From positions 62,001 through 126,000 of the forward strand of contig CAMNXA010000005.1 of assembly GCA_946566685.1 (NCBI GenBank): a DNA stretch of 64,000 nucleotides. The letters run 5' to 3'. The notes under the pieces are model-generated. The model was given only the letters and a program-made list of their open reading frames with translations, ran no database searches and was not told where the DNA came from. This document shows positions 1 to 8,404 of this stretch, in pieces. Within the stretch, counting starts at the first letter, position 1. Every line of letters starts with the position of its first letter. A program made the position numbers and the translations under genes. The DNA comes from an uncultured Lachnospiraceae bacterium. Lineage in GTDB: Bacteria > Bacillota > Clostridia > Lachnospirales > Lachnospiraceae.

Positions 1-175
1 AATCATCAGGCTTTTTGGCCAGTTTTTTATAATAGCGATAGGCTTTGTAAGAGTTGTGATCGGTGATCAGCATACCCTGATAGCCCTTTTCTTTTAAGAT
101 AGCGATATTTTCTAACAGTTCCAGCTTGCCGTCCGGTGAGCCTTCCTTTGTGTGGCAATGCATGTCCAGTTTCAT
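1..175 (-). CDS. PHP-domain phosphoesterase-like protein (5' part only)
   Basis: Only the first 58 codons are in the window, read on the minus strand from an ATG at 175. The N-terminus shows the PHP metal-binding signature HCHTKEGSPDG at residues 6-16 and a second motif TDHN near residue 39. PHP proteins are metal-dependent phosphoesterases such as histidinol phosphatase or 5'-3' phosphatases; which one this is cannot be told from the fragment. It is divergent from the spoIIIA operon, with about 175 bp between the two starts. Truncated by the window edge. Confidence 0.8.
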   Translation of the reverse strand, partial: MKLDMHCHTKEGSPDGKLELLENIAILKEKGYQGMLITDHNSYKAYRYYKKLAKKPDD

Positions 176-302
176 AAAATCCCTCTTCTATTCTCAATTG
201 TCTCTACATATTTTACCCTCTTTTGCAGGAAAATGCTACAGATTTTTTTTGTATCTTTTTTCCTGTATGGCATATTTTTAGAAAAAACCAACTGGATTTT
301 GC

Positions 303-332
303 TGTCATAACCTGGACAAAGGTTCATATATT
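303..332 (+). promoter_or_regulatory. Candidate sigma-E-type promoter of the spoIIIA operon
   Basis: TGTCATAA at 303-310 and CATATATT at 325-332 resemble the -35 (ATA core) and -10 (CATA..-T) elements of mother-cell sigma-E promoters, with a 15-nt gap between the ATA and the CATA block, slightly short of ideal. spoIIIA operons are known sigma-E targets. The spoIIIAA start lies 20 nt downstream behind a GGGGGAAGAGGA ribosome-binding site. Confidence 0.45.
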
Positions 333-351
333 GAGATAAGGGGGAAGAGGA

Positions 352-1299
352 ATGCGCAGGGAAGAACTTTTACGTATGTTTCCGGAAAAAATGAGGCACC
401 GGTGGCAGGGGATGGCCGATTTATGCGACAATCTGCAAGAATTAAGGTTTCGGGCCGGGCAGCCGGTGATTGTCGTTGACGGAGGCAGGGAGAAGTATGT
501 GGATCTGGAAGGGCGGATTGTGGACAGGCAGGATGCCGGAGCCAGAATTACGGGGCAGGAGATAGAGGAGATGATTCAGCATTTGTGCCAGTATTCCCTC
601 TATGCTTTTGCGGATGAGATCAGACAGGGATTTCTCACAATACAGGGCGGCCATCGGGTGGGAATGGCGGGACAGGTTATCCTGGAAGACACAGGGCGCA
701 TCAGAAATATAAAATACATACGTTATTTAAATATCCGTATTGCCAATCAAATAAAGGGAGCGGCAGATCCGGTACTTCCTTTTCTATATGAAGAGGGCAG
801 GGTATGTAATACGCTTCTGATTTCTCCGCCGGGAGGCGGTAAGACGACCATGCTGCGGGATATCATCAGGCAGATTTCGGACGGAACGGTATACGGACAA
901 GGTGTGAATGTCGGTGTTGTGGATGAGCGTTCGGAGATTGCGGGAAGTTATATGGGAATTCCACAGAATGATGTGGGAAGCAGGACGGATGTGCTGGACG
1001 GTTGTCCCAAGGCGGAAGGCATGATGATGCTGATCCGGTCGATGGCGCCGCAGGTGATTGCCGTGGACGAACTGGGGAGCAGCAGGGATATGGAAGCGCT
1101 GCGGATGGCGTGCGGCTGCGGCTGCAAATTGATGGCAACAATTCATGGCAGTTCTCTCTCAGAGATTCAAAATAAAAAATACATGCGCTATGTAATCGAG
1201 GAAGGGCTGTTTGACAGGTACGTGGTATTAAAACGTGCAAATGGGCGTTGTGTCATGGAGGGAGTCTATGACAGAGAAGGAAAACCATGTATAAGATAG
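352..1299 (+). CDS. spoIIIAA: Stage III sporulation protein AA (ATPase)
   Basis: SpoIIIAA is the cytoplasmic ATPase of the SpoIIIA-SpoIIQ channel that links mother cell and forespore and is needed for late sigma-G activity. At 315 aa the length is normal. The Walker A motif PPGGGKTT is near residues 159-166 and Walker B (VIAVDELGS) near 236, as in type II/IV secretion ATPases. ATG start with a strong purine-rich ribosome-binding site. First gene of an eight-gene operon; its end overlaps spoIIIAB by 13 nt, which suggests translational coupling. Confidence 0.96.
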   Translation: MRREELLRMFPEKMRHRWQGMADLCDNLQELRFRAGQPVIVVDGGREKYVDLEGRIVDRQDAGARITGQEIEEMIQHLCQYSLYAFADEIRQGFLTIQGGHRVGMAGQVILEDTGRIRNIKYIRYLNIRIANQIKGAADPVLPFLYEEGRVCNTLLISPPGGGKTTMLRDIIRQISDGTVYGQGVNVGVVDERSEIAGSYMGIPQNDVGSRTDVLDGCPKAEGMMMLIRSMAPQVIAVDELGSSRDMEALRMACGCGCKLMATIHGSSLSEIQNKKYMRYVIEEGLFDRYVVLKRANGRCVMEGVYDREGKPCIR

Positions 1300-1805
1300 T
1301 GGGAATCTTCTGTATCCTGGCTGGCTGTATGGGACTTGGCAGACTGAAAGTAAGGCAGGAGAAGGAGCGGATCAGACATTTGCGGGAATTGATACGCATC
1401 ATACGCAGGATGCAGGATGAAATCAGTTATGGAAAGCATACACTGCCGGAAATCTGCCTGATTCTTGCAGACAATGTGGACGATTGCTATTCGCCCTGTT
1501 TCAGGGAGATCCACAGGCAGATGCTGGAAGGGGATGGCACAGGACTGAAGGAAGTCTGGGGAGAACAGATGGGAGTCTGTCTGCAAAATCTGCCCTTGCA
1601 GGAGGATGAGAGAGAGATTATCCGTCAACTGCCGGCCTGTCTGGGCCTACAGGAAGAGACGCGTCAGGCACTGGGGTTTGAGCAGGCCGTCAGATTACTG
1701 TCCGGGAAATGCCAGAAGGCGGAAGAAACCTATGAGAACAAATCAAAAATGATAGGCAGTGTCAGTATATTGGCAGGGTTGCTTTTATCGATTCTGTTGT
1801 TATGA
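1287..1805 (+). CDS. spoIIIAB: Stage III sporulation protein AB
   Basis: SpoIIIAB is a membrane-anchored helical protein of the SpoIIIA channel, related in fold to GspF/T2SS inner-membrane components. This 172-aa protein has a hydrophobic N-terminal segment (about residues 3-18), a long charged helical middle, and a hydrophobic C-terminal segment (VSILAGLLLSILLL), the normal pattern and length. Identification rests on that pattern and on its second place in the operon, overlapping spoIIIAA. Confidence 0.93.
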   Translation: MYKIVGIFCILAGCMGLGRLKVRQEKERIRHLRELIRIIRRMQDEISYGKHTLPEICLILADNVDDCYSPCFREIHRQMLEGDGTGLKEVWGEQMGVCLQNLPLQEDEREIIRQLPACLGLQEETRQALGFEQAVRLLSGKCQKAEETYENKSKMIGSVSILAGLLLSILLL

Positions 1806-1826
1806 GGAAACTGGTGAGGAGGATTC

Positions 1827-2021
1827 ATGAATATAAGTCTGATTTTCAAGATAGCAGCAGTGGGTATCTTGGTGACAATATTAAATCAAGTTTTAAAGTA
1901 TAGCGGCAGAGAGGAACATGCCTTTCTGATTAGCCTGGCAGGATTAATTCTTGTTTTAACTTGGATCATTCCTTATATTTATGATCTGTTTCTAATGGTG
2001 CAGGAACTGTTTGCCATGTAA
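1827..2021 (+). CDS. spoIIIAC: Stage III sporulation protein AC
   Basis: Very small membrane protein (64 aa, as in other spore formers) with two predicted transmembrane helices, about residues 4-21 and 34-58. It is a component of the SpoIIIA mother-cell membrane complex and resembles half of SpoIIIAD. ATG start behind GGTGAGGAGG, 21 nt after spoIIIAB. Size, topology and operon position make the call secure. Confidence 0.95.
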   Translation: MNISLIFKIAAVGILVTILNQVLKYSGREEHAFLISLAGLILVLTWIIPYIYDLFLMVQELFAM

Positions 2022-2046
2022 GGAAGGATGAAGGGCAGAAACCGAT

Positions 2047-2433
2047 ATGGATATGGTTAAGATTGGACTGATAGGCATTGTGGGTGTGCTGTTTGCGGTG
2101 TCCGTAAAAAGTTATAAGGCAGAGTACGGTATCTATATCGCTGTTGCCGTCTGCCTTATTATTCTGGAATATATCATGCGCTATTTTATAAATATATTGA
2201 CAGGGATGGAGCAGATTCGGGGATATCTGAACGAAAACTATCAGTTTCTCACACTGCTTTTAAAGGCTGTGGGAGCCACATATGCCTGTGAATTTTGTGC
2301 CGGTATCTGTAAAGATGCCGGATATGGAGGTGTTGCCGGACAAGTTGAGATGCTGGGGAAACTTTATATTCTATCTGTGGGGATGCCGGTGCTTCTGGCT
2401 CTGATGGAAAATATACAGGCGCTTGCCGGATGA
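2047..2433 (+). CDS. spoIIIAD: Stage III sporulation protein AD
   Basis: Integral membrane protein of 128 aa with about four hydrophobic segments, including the conserved stretch around ATYACEFCAGICKDAGY (about residues 78-94) typical of SpoIIIAD. It acts with SpoIIIAC and SpoIIIAE in the mother-cell membrane. The ATG start is preceded by AAGGATGAAGGG, and the stop codon overlaps a possible ATG of the next gene. Confidence 0.95.
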   Translation: MDMVKIGLIGIVGVLFAVSVKSYKAEYGIYIAVAVCLIILEYIMRYFINILTGMEQIRGYLNENYQFLTLLLKAVGATYACEFCAGICKDAGYGGVAGQVEMLGKLYILSVGMPVLLALMENIQALAG

Positions 2434-2447
2434 GGAGGGAAAGGCAG

Positions 2448-3512
2448 ATGGTGGAAGGAGGCGTTGTGTGGGATGAATTGGAGATGGACGCGGTTTCCAT
2501 GGATTTGGGACAACTGTTCCCGGAATTTACCTTTGATGGCGAGGAAGTGTTCTCCTGTGTCATGCAGGGAAGGCTGTGGGATGCCCTGAAGATACTGGGG
2601 AATGGAATAACGGGTGCAATACAATACCAGAAAGAAGAATTGCAGGTCCTGTTTTTGACCATTATTATTCTGGGGATTGCTGCGGCGCTTTTTTCTAATT
2701 TTGCAGACCTTTTCAAGGATCATCAGGTATCGGATCTGGCTTTCTATTTTGTCTATCTGCTATTGATCGCGGTGCTCCTTAAGTTTTTTGCGGAGGCAGC
2801 CGGTACGGTACAGGAGATTCTGCATGGTGTTACAACCTTTATCCGGCTGTATATCCCTACCTATATGATTGTAGTGGGAAGCGCTTCGGGCCTGGTCTCG
2901 GCCTCAGCATATTATCATTTGCTGCTGGTTGTAGTCTATTTCATAGAGTGGGGCTATCTGTCGGTTCTTTTGCCGCTGGTCTGCGGGTATGTGCTTCTGA
3001 CGGTTATCAATGGCATCTGGATGGAAGAAAAGCTGGGGCTTTTGCTGGAATTGATCGAGAAGGTGATAGGCGGCAGCATCAAGGTGACACTGGGAATTAT
3101 TACGGGATTCAGTCTTTTGCAGGCTATGATATCACCTGTTATAGATTCTTTGCAGTCAACGGCGCTTAAGAAGGCGATATCAGCAATACCGGGTATAGGG
3201 GGATTGACAGAGGGGATGTTTGAGATGGTGGTCGGATCCGCAGTGCTTGTCAAGAACAGTATTGGTATCTATATTACGCTGGTATTGATTGGCTTGTGCG
3301 GCATACCGATTTTGAAACTGGCCCTGTTGTCCTGTGTGGTCAAACTGAGTGCGGCGTTGATCGGCATAGTCAGTGACAAACGCATGACGGGCTGTGCCAA
3401 CCGGGTGGGCGATGGGCATTTGATGCTGTTAAAGATCGTGCTTGCCTCGGTGGGAATGTTTGTTATTCAGATAGCGATTATTACCTATACGACAGGCAGA
3501 TATATGATGTGA
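2448..3512 (+). CDS. spoIIIAE: Stage III sporulation protein AE
   Basis: Large polytopic membrane protein of the SpoIIIA complex, about 354 aa with seven or eight hydrophobic segments beginning near residue 70. The start chosen is ATG 2448 because AGGAGGG at 2433-2439 sits 8 nt before it; an in-frame ATG at 2430 overlapping the spoIIIAD stop is possible but has no good ribosome-binding site. The N-terminus is short and acidic, without the clear signal peptide seen in some SpoIIIAE proteins. It spans the mother-cell membrane and is thought to form part of the export path. Confidence 0.94.
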   Translation: MVEGGVVWDELEMDAVSMDLGQLFPEFTFDGEEVFSCVMQGRLWDALKILGNGITGAIQYQKEELQVLFLTIIILGIAAALFSNFADLFKDHQVSDLAFYFVYLLLIAVLLKFFAEAAGTVQEILHGVTTFIRLYIPTYMIVVGSASGLVSASAYYHLLLVVVYFIEWGYLSVLLPLVCGYVLLTVINGIWMEEKLGLLLELIEKVIGGSIKVTLGIITGFSLLQAMISPVIDSLQSTALKKAISAIPGIGGLTEGMFEMVVGSAVLVKNSIGIYITLVLIGLCGIPILKLALLSCVVKLSAALIGIVSDKRMTGCANRVGDGHLMLLKIVLASVGMFVIQIAIITYTTGRYMM

Positions 3513-3531
3513 GGAAGAGGGGTAAGGCAGG

Positions 3532-4122
3532 ATGCTTGAATCTATCAGGGAAATAGGTCTCTTTATGATTGCTGCCCAGGCAGTCATACATTTTGCACCC
3601 GGCAGACAGTATGAAAAGTATATCAAATTAATATCAAGTGTTATAGTATTGTTCCTGTTTATACGGCCCTTTATTGCTGCACAGAATGATCTGGAGAATG
3701 AGTGGCAGACAGGGATGGAGCAGATTATGCAGAACTATGAGGCGGAAGATCTCTGGCAGGAGACGGGCAGGAGTGCAGATGATATGGCGGTGGAGCAGTT
3801 GGAGAAGGAAATAAAATTCAGATTAGATCAGGCCATTGCGGAGGAAGCCTATTGTGTGAATGCGGTATCTCTGGTATTTGAAGAGGGTGACAGCGCTCAA
3901 ACAGGCGCGGCGGGAAGTGGACTACAGCTTGAAAAGGTGGCGGTTGTGATGGCTCCAAGAGGAGAAGAGACGATAACACCTGTTCTTGTTGAGGACATTG
4001 TGATTGGGAAGGAAAGCGGACAGGAAAAGGAAGAGACGGCTTCCAAGTATCAGGAGATTTTTGCTGAAATTCTTGGTATCGTACCGGATGGCGTGGAGGT
4101 GACCTGTGTTGGAGGATGGTAA
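3532..4122 (+). CDS. spoIIIAF: Stage III sporulation protein AF
   Basis: 196-aa protein with two N-terminal transmembrane segments (about residues 6-25 and 33-48, containing LISSVIVLFLFIRPF) followed by an acidic soluble domain facing the intermembrane space, as in SpoIIIAF. The soluble domain adopts a ring-building fold in characterised homologues. It overlaps spoIIIAG by 17 nt. Part of the sigma-E-dependent operon. Confidence 0.93.
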   Translation: MLESIREIGLFMIAAQAVIHFAPGRQYEKYIKLISSVIVLFLFIRPFIAAQNDLENEWQTGMEQIMQNYEAEDLWQETGRSADDMAVEQLEKEIKFRLDQAIAEEAYCVNAVSLVFEEGDSAQTGAAGSGLQLEKVAVVMAPRGEETITPVLVEDIVIGKESGQEKEETASKYQEIFAEILGIVPDGVEVTCVGGW

Positions 4123-4723
4123 AAAGCTGCTTGAGAAGCTGACGGGTGGAAAGAAACTTCGTAAAGACCAGTGCCTGATTGTGATACTTCTGGGGATTCT
4201 TTTGTGTGTGATTTCTCTTCCTGTTGAAAAAGATACAACAATGTCCGGTATATCGGACAATAAAAGTGATAAGATGAGCGAACAAAAACAGTCCGCCGTA
4301 GAGGAGCGGAGTGCAGATTACGTGGAGAACTGGGAGAGGAAGCTGGAGGAATCGCTTCTATATATAGAAGGAGCCGGCCAGGTGAAGGTTCTGATCACAC
4401 TGAAAGAATCAGAACAGAAGATACTGGCGAAGGATGGCATGGAAGATAATACGGAGACTGCGGAGGCGGACGCAGCAGGCGGCAGCCGCAGAACAGTGCA
4501 GAACAGGATAGAGAAAAAGACGATTTATACGGTGGATGACAGAGGGCGGGAGGTTCCCTATGTGGTCAAGACCATAATGCCGGAAGTGGAGGGTGTTGTG
4601 GTGATTGCACAGGGGGCAGACCAGCCGGAGGTGCGCCGGAATATAATCGAAGCAATTCAGGTATTATTTGATATAGACATGAATAAAATAACAATAGTTA
4701 AGATGAAAAACAATAATCAGTGA
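4106..4723 (+). CDS. spoIIIAG: Stage III sporulation protein AG
   Basis: SpoIIIAG forms the large oligomeric ring of the feeding channel in the intermembrane space. The 205-aa product has a basic cytoplasmic start, one transmembrane segment (about residues 24-40), a low-complexity linker, and a C-terminal ring-building domain (YVVKTIMPEVEGVVVIAQGA). GTG start at 4106 behind GGAGGTGA, overlapping spoIIIAF. Length and layout are typical. Confidence 0.94.
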   Translation: MLEDGKKLLEKLTGGKKLRKDQCLIVILLGILLCVISLPVEKDTTMSGISDNKSDKMSEQKQSAVEERSADYVENWERKLEESLLYIEGAGQVKVLITLKESEQKILAKDGMEDNTETAEADAAGGSRRTVQNRIEKKTIYTVDDRGREVPYVVKTIMPEVEGVVVIAQGADQPEVRRNIIEAIQVLFDIDMNKITIVKMKNNNQ

Positions 4724-4736
4724 AGGGGAGAAGAAA

Positions 4737-5453
4737 TTGAAAAATATGATCAAGAAGAACCAAATGATGATCACAGCGCTTGCAATCATGATTGCGGTAG
4801 CAGGTTATTTGAATTTTGCAGGCACGAAGGTGACAGATGAAGAGATTATGTCCGTGAGCGGGACTGTTACCACAGATGGCGGTTCAAGTCTTATCAGAAC
4901 TGAGGAAGAGTCAGATTATTCAGCGCTGATGGATTTGTCGGAGGAAGATTTTGTGCAGGCTTCCGGTGACATTGAGAGCCTTGACGAGGATGTTACCATG
5001 GTGGACAGCGGCAATGTGGATGAAGAATTGGCTGAGGCGCTGGCAGAAGAGCAGATGGATGAAGTGCCGGGGGAGGCAGTGTTTACTTCGGCAGGCATGA
5101 ATTCTGAATTATCCGGTGCGAAGCTACAGAAGGAACAGACCAGGGCACAGAACAAGGAGACGCTCCTGGAGATTATCAACAATGCGAATATCAGTGAGAC
5201 ACAGAAGCAGGAAGCTGTCAATAATATGATCGCCATGACGGATGTGGCGGAAAAAGAGACGGCGGCAGAAATTCTTCTGGAAGCCAAAGGGTTTAGTGAT
5301 GCTGTGGTCAGCATTGATGGTGAAAGCGTGGATGTGGTGGTCAATACCGATGAACTCACAGAGGCGCAGCGTGCGCAGATTGAGGATATCGTAATCCGCA
5401 AGACCGGGGTTAGCGCGGATGCGGTTATCATCAGCACAGTGGATGCGGACTAA
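4737..5453 (+). CDS. spoIIIAH: Stage III sporulation protein AH
   Basis: SpoIIIAH is the mother-cell membrane protein whose YscJ/FliF-like ring domain meets the forespore protein SpoIIQ (or its clostridial counterpart). The 238-aa product has a short cytoplasmic tail, one transmembrane helix (about residues 11-27), an acidic linker, and a C-terminal ring domain ending TGVSADAVIISTVDAD. TTG start at 4737 fits AAGGGGAG 7 nt upstream; an ATG at 4746 is the alternative. Last gene of spoIIIA. Confidence 0.93.
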   Translation: MKNMIKKNQMMITALAIMIAVAGYLNFAGTKVTDEEIMSVSGTVTTDGGSSLIRTEEESDYSALMDLSEEDFVQASGDIESLDEDVTMVDSGNVDEELAEALAEEQMDEVPGEAVFTSAGMNSELSGAKLQKEQTRAQNKETLLEIINNANISETQKQEAVNNMIAMTDVAEKETAAEILLEAKGFSDAVVSIDGESVDVVVNTDELTEAQRAQIEDIVIRKTGVSADAVIISTVDAD

Positions 5454-5509
5454 GGTCACAAAAGCGGTGAAAATGTCAGGAATTGTCAGTGCGGTAACAA
5501 GTAGGTGCA

Positions 5510-5538
5510 TTGCAAATGATTTTATGGTACTATATATT
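5510..5538 (+). promoter_or_regulatory. Putative sigma-A promoter for deoB
   Basis: TTGCAA at 5510-5515 and TATATT at 5533-5538 are separated by 17 nt, close to the vegetative consensus. The spacing to the deoB start at 5596 leaves a leader of roughly 50 nt. This would uncouple deoB from the sporulation-specific operon in front of it. Confidence 0.5.
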
Positions 5539-5595
5539 CGTATGGCGTTTTGCGGCCTGATTGTGCTGTGAAATCATAGGATATGGAGGCAAAAG

Positions 5596-6747
5596 ATGAA
5601 GAGAGTTTTTTTGATCGTATTAGATAGCTTTGGAATCGGAGAGATGGAGGATGCAGAGGCGTACGGGGATAAAGGAACGAATACCCTGCGGTCTGTGTCC
5701 TCAAGCTCTGCTTTTTCCATGCCCAATATGGCGGCGTTGGGACTTTTCAATATAGACGGAGTTACCTGCAGGGAAGGCGTGCAGGCACCGCAGGCCAGGA
5801 TTGCCCGTATGAAGGAGGCATCCAAAGGAAAGGATACCACCATAGGGCATTGGGAGATCGCAGGGATCTTATCCTCTCAGCCGCTGCCCACCTACCCGGA
5901 AGGGTTTCCGGAGGAAGTTCTTTCAGCGTTTCGACAGGCAACCGGGAGAGGGGTTCTGTGCAACAAACCTTATTCCGGCACGGAAGTCATCAGGGATTAT
6001 GGCGATGCGCATGTGAGAACGGGTGATTTGATTGTTTATACTTCGGCGGACAGCGTATTCCAGATTGCGGCGCATGAGGACGTGGTGCCGGTGGAAACCC
6101 TGTATGAGTATTGCAAAATGGCAAGGGAAATCCTTCAGGGCAGACACGGAGTGGGGCGGGTGATTGCCAGGCCTTTCATCGGAGAAAGCGGCAATTATAC
6201 GAGAACTCCCAGAAGACACGATTTTTCTTTGGAACCGCCGGCTGTGACAATGCTAGATCAGCTTAAGGACGCCGGCAGGGATGTGATATCGGTAGGGAAG
6301 ATCAAGGATATTTTTGCGGGCAGAGGGATTACGGAGGCTGTCTACACGAAAGGAAACGAGGAAGGAATCGAAAGGACGTTTGAATATCTGGAACGGGATT
6401 TTGAGGGACTTTGCTTTGTCAATCTGGTAGATTATGATATGCTTTACGGACATCGGAATGATATTGACGGTTATGCCAGAGCGCTCACTTATTTTGACAA
6501 ACAGCTTCCAGAGATGCTGCGCAGACTGCGGGAAGATGATGTTCTGATGATCACGGCAGATCATGGTTGTGATCCGGGATATACGGTGTCCACAGATCAT
6601 TCCAGGGAACATACGCCGTTTCTGATGTATGGACAGAAGGTGACACCGGGCAATCTGGGCACCAGGGAGACTTTTGCGGATATTGGGGCAACAGTGCTTG
6701 CCTGTTTTGGAATAGAACCCAAATTTAGCGGAACATCTATGCTGTAA
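5596..6747 (+). CDS. deoB: Phosphopentomutase
   Basis: DeoB interconverts ribose 1-phosphate and ribose 5-phosphate (and the deoxy forms), feeding nucleoside sugars into the pentose pathway. It is an alkaline-phosphatase-superfamily enzyme with two Mn ions. The metal-binding N-terminus VLDSFGIGE (residues 8-16), the GKDTTIGHWE block near residue 76, and the C-terminal DHGCDP and DHSREHTP motifs (about 322-340) are present. Full length at 383 aa; ATG start behind GGAGG. It sits outside any nucleoside catabolic operon here. Confidence 0.96.
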   Translation: MKRVFLIVLDSFGIGEMEDAEAYGDKGTNTLRSVSSSSAFSMPNMAALGLFNIDGVTCREGVQAPQARIARMKEASKGKDTTIGHWEIAGILSSQPLPTYPEGFPEEVLSAFRQATGRGVLCNKPYSGTEVIRDYGDAHVRTGDLIVYTSADSVFQIAAHEDVVPVETLYEYCKMAREILQGRHGVGRVIARPFIGESGNYTRTPRRHDFSLEPPAVTMLDQLKDAGRDVISVGKIKDIFAGRGITEAVYTKGNEEGIERTFEYLERDFEGLCFVNLVDYDMLYGHRNDIDGYARALTYFDKQLPEMLRRLREDDVLMITADHGCDPGYTVSTDHSREHTPFLMYGQKVTPGNLGTRETFADIGATVLACFGIEPKFSGTSML

Positions 6748-6769
6748 GCATAATCTGGAGGATAAAAAC

Positions 6770-8362
6770 GTGAGTAATTATGCGGACGAAATTAACAAAA
6801 GAAGAACCTTTGCGATCATATCGCACCCGGATGCGGGTAAGACAACCCTGACCGAGAAATTCCTGTTATATGGAGGCGCCATCAATCTGGCGGGCAGTGT
6901 CAAAGGCAAGGCCACAGCCAGACATGCGGTTTCGGACTGGATGGAGATAGAGAAGGAGAGAGGTATCTCTGTCACTTCCTCGGTGTTACAGTTTGAATAC
7001 GGCGGTTTTTGCATCAACATTCTCGATACACCGGGACACCAGGACTTTTCGGAGGACACTTACAGAACGCTGATGGCGGCGGATTCCGCAGTAATGGTCA
7101 TAGATGCGTCCAAGGGGGTGGAGGCGCAGACGCGCAAGCTTTTTAAAGTATGTGTGATGCGCCATATTCCTATCTTTACATTCATCAACAAGATGGACAG
7201 GGATGCCAATGATACCTTTGAACTTCTGGACGATATCGAAAAGGAATTAGGGATTGCGACCTGTCCGATCAACTGGCCCATCGGTTCCGGTAAGAACTTT
7301 CAGGGCGTCTATGAGAGAGAGACCAGGTGTGTCATTACCTATTCGGATACAGAAAAAGGCACCAAAGAGGGACATGCCACCAGAATTCCGGTCTCGGAGG
7401 AAGAAGCATTAAAGGCGCAGATCGGGGAAGCGAACATGGCGCAGCTTATGGAGGAAATCGAACTTTTGGACGGCGCCAGTGCGCCCTACGACCTTGCGCA
7501 GATTCAGGCCGGTGATCTGACGCCCGTATTTTTTGGTTCGGCGCTTACGAATTTTGGTGTGGAAATCTTCTTGCAGCATTTTCTGAAGATGACGACTACA
7601 CCCCTTGCGCGTAAGGCGGATATTGGGCTGATCGATCCGGTGGAACATGATTTTTCCGCCTTTGTCTTTAAGATTCAGGCTAATATGAATAAGGCACACC
7701 GTGACAGGATAGCCTTTATGAGAATCTGCTCCGGCAAGTTTGATGTGACTGAGGAAGTACGGCATGTGCAGGGCGGGAAGGTGCTGCGCCTGTCCCAGCC
7801 GCAGCAGATCATGGCGGATGAGAGAAAGATTTTAAGCGAGGCTTATGCGGGGGATATCATCGGTGTGTTTGATCCGGGCATATTTTCTATCGGAGATACT
7901 ATCTGCATGCCGAAGGAATCGTTTGCCTACGAAGGAATCCCCACATTTGCACCGGAGCATTTTGCAAGAGTCCGGCAGATGGATACCATGAAGAGAAAAC
8001 AGTTTGTCAAGGGAATTACGCAGATCGCACAGGAAGGCGCCATTCAGATTTTTCAGGAGTTTAATACCGGTATGGAGGAGATTATAGTGGGGGTAGTCGG
8101 TGTTTTGCAGTTCGATGTCCTCAAATACCGTTTGGAAAACGAATATAATGTGGAGATTAAGCTGGAGAATCTGCCCTATGAACATATCAGGTGGATTGAG
8201 AATAAGGAGATTGATCTGGACAAGCTGACAGGAACTTCCGATATGAAGAAGATTAAGGATTTGAAAGGGAATCCCCTCTTGTTGTTTGTCAATCCGTGGA
8301 GCATTGGTATGACACTGGATCGGAATGAAGGATTGGTTTTGTCAGAGTTTGGCAGGAATTAG
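6770..8362 (+). CDS. prfC: Peptide chain release factor 3
   Basis: RF3 is the GTPase that removes RF1/RF2 from the ribosome after termination. The 530-aa protein starts with the translational G domain: P-loop SHPDAGKTT (about residues 18-26), switch II DTPGHQDF, and NKMD for guanine recognition. C-terminal domains match RF3 rather than EF-G. GTG start at 6770, preceded by GGAGG, 22 nt after deoB, so probably co-transcribed with it. Not essential in species where it has been tested. Confidence 0.96.
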   Translation: MSNYADEINKRRTFAIISHPDAGKTTLTEKFLLYGGAINLAGSVKGKATARHAVSDWMEIEKERGISVTSSVLQFEYGGFCINILDTPGHQDFSEDTYRTLMAADSAVMVIDASKGVEAQTRKLFKVCVMRHIPIFTFINKMDRDANDTFELLDDIEKELGIATCPINWPIGSGKNFQGVYERETRCVITYSDTEKGTKEGHATRIPVSEEEALKAQIGEANMAQLMEEIELLDGASAPYDLAQIQAGDLTPVFFGSALTNFGVEIFLQHFLKMTTTPLARKADIGLIDPVEHDFSAFVFKIQANMNKAHRDRIAFMRICSGKFDVTEEVRHVQGGKVLRLSQPQQIMADERKILSEAYAGDIIGVFDPGIFSIGDTICMPKESFAYEGIPTFAPEHFARVRQMDTMKRKQFVKGITQIAQEGAIQIFQEFNTGMEEIIVGVVGVLQFDVLKYRLENEYNVEIKLENLPYEHIRWIENKEIDLDKLTGTSDMKKIKDLKGNPLLLFVNPWSIGMTLDRNEGLVLSEFGRN

Positions 8363-8404
8363 AGGACGAGCAGGGGAAATCTGCTAAAAGGAGAGCATAG
8401 GCTG

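Noticed and set aside
784-1240. Long minus-strand ORFs opposite spoIIIAA
   Set aside because: Antisense shadows of a well-conserved gene; their composition (His/Arg/Pro-rich) is typical of reverse-frame translation.
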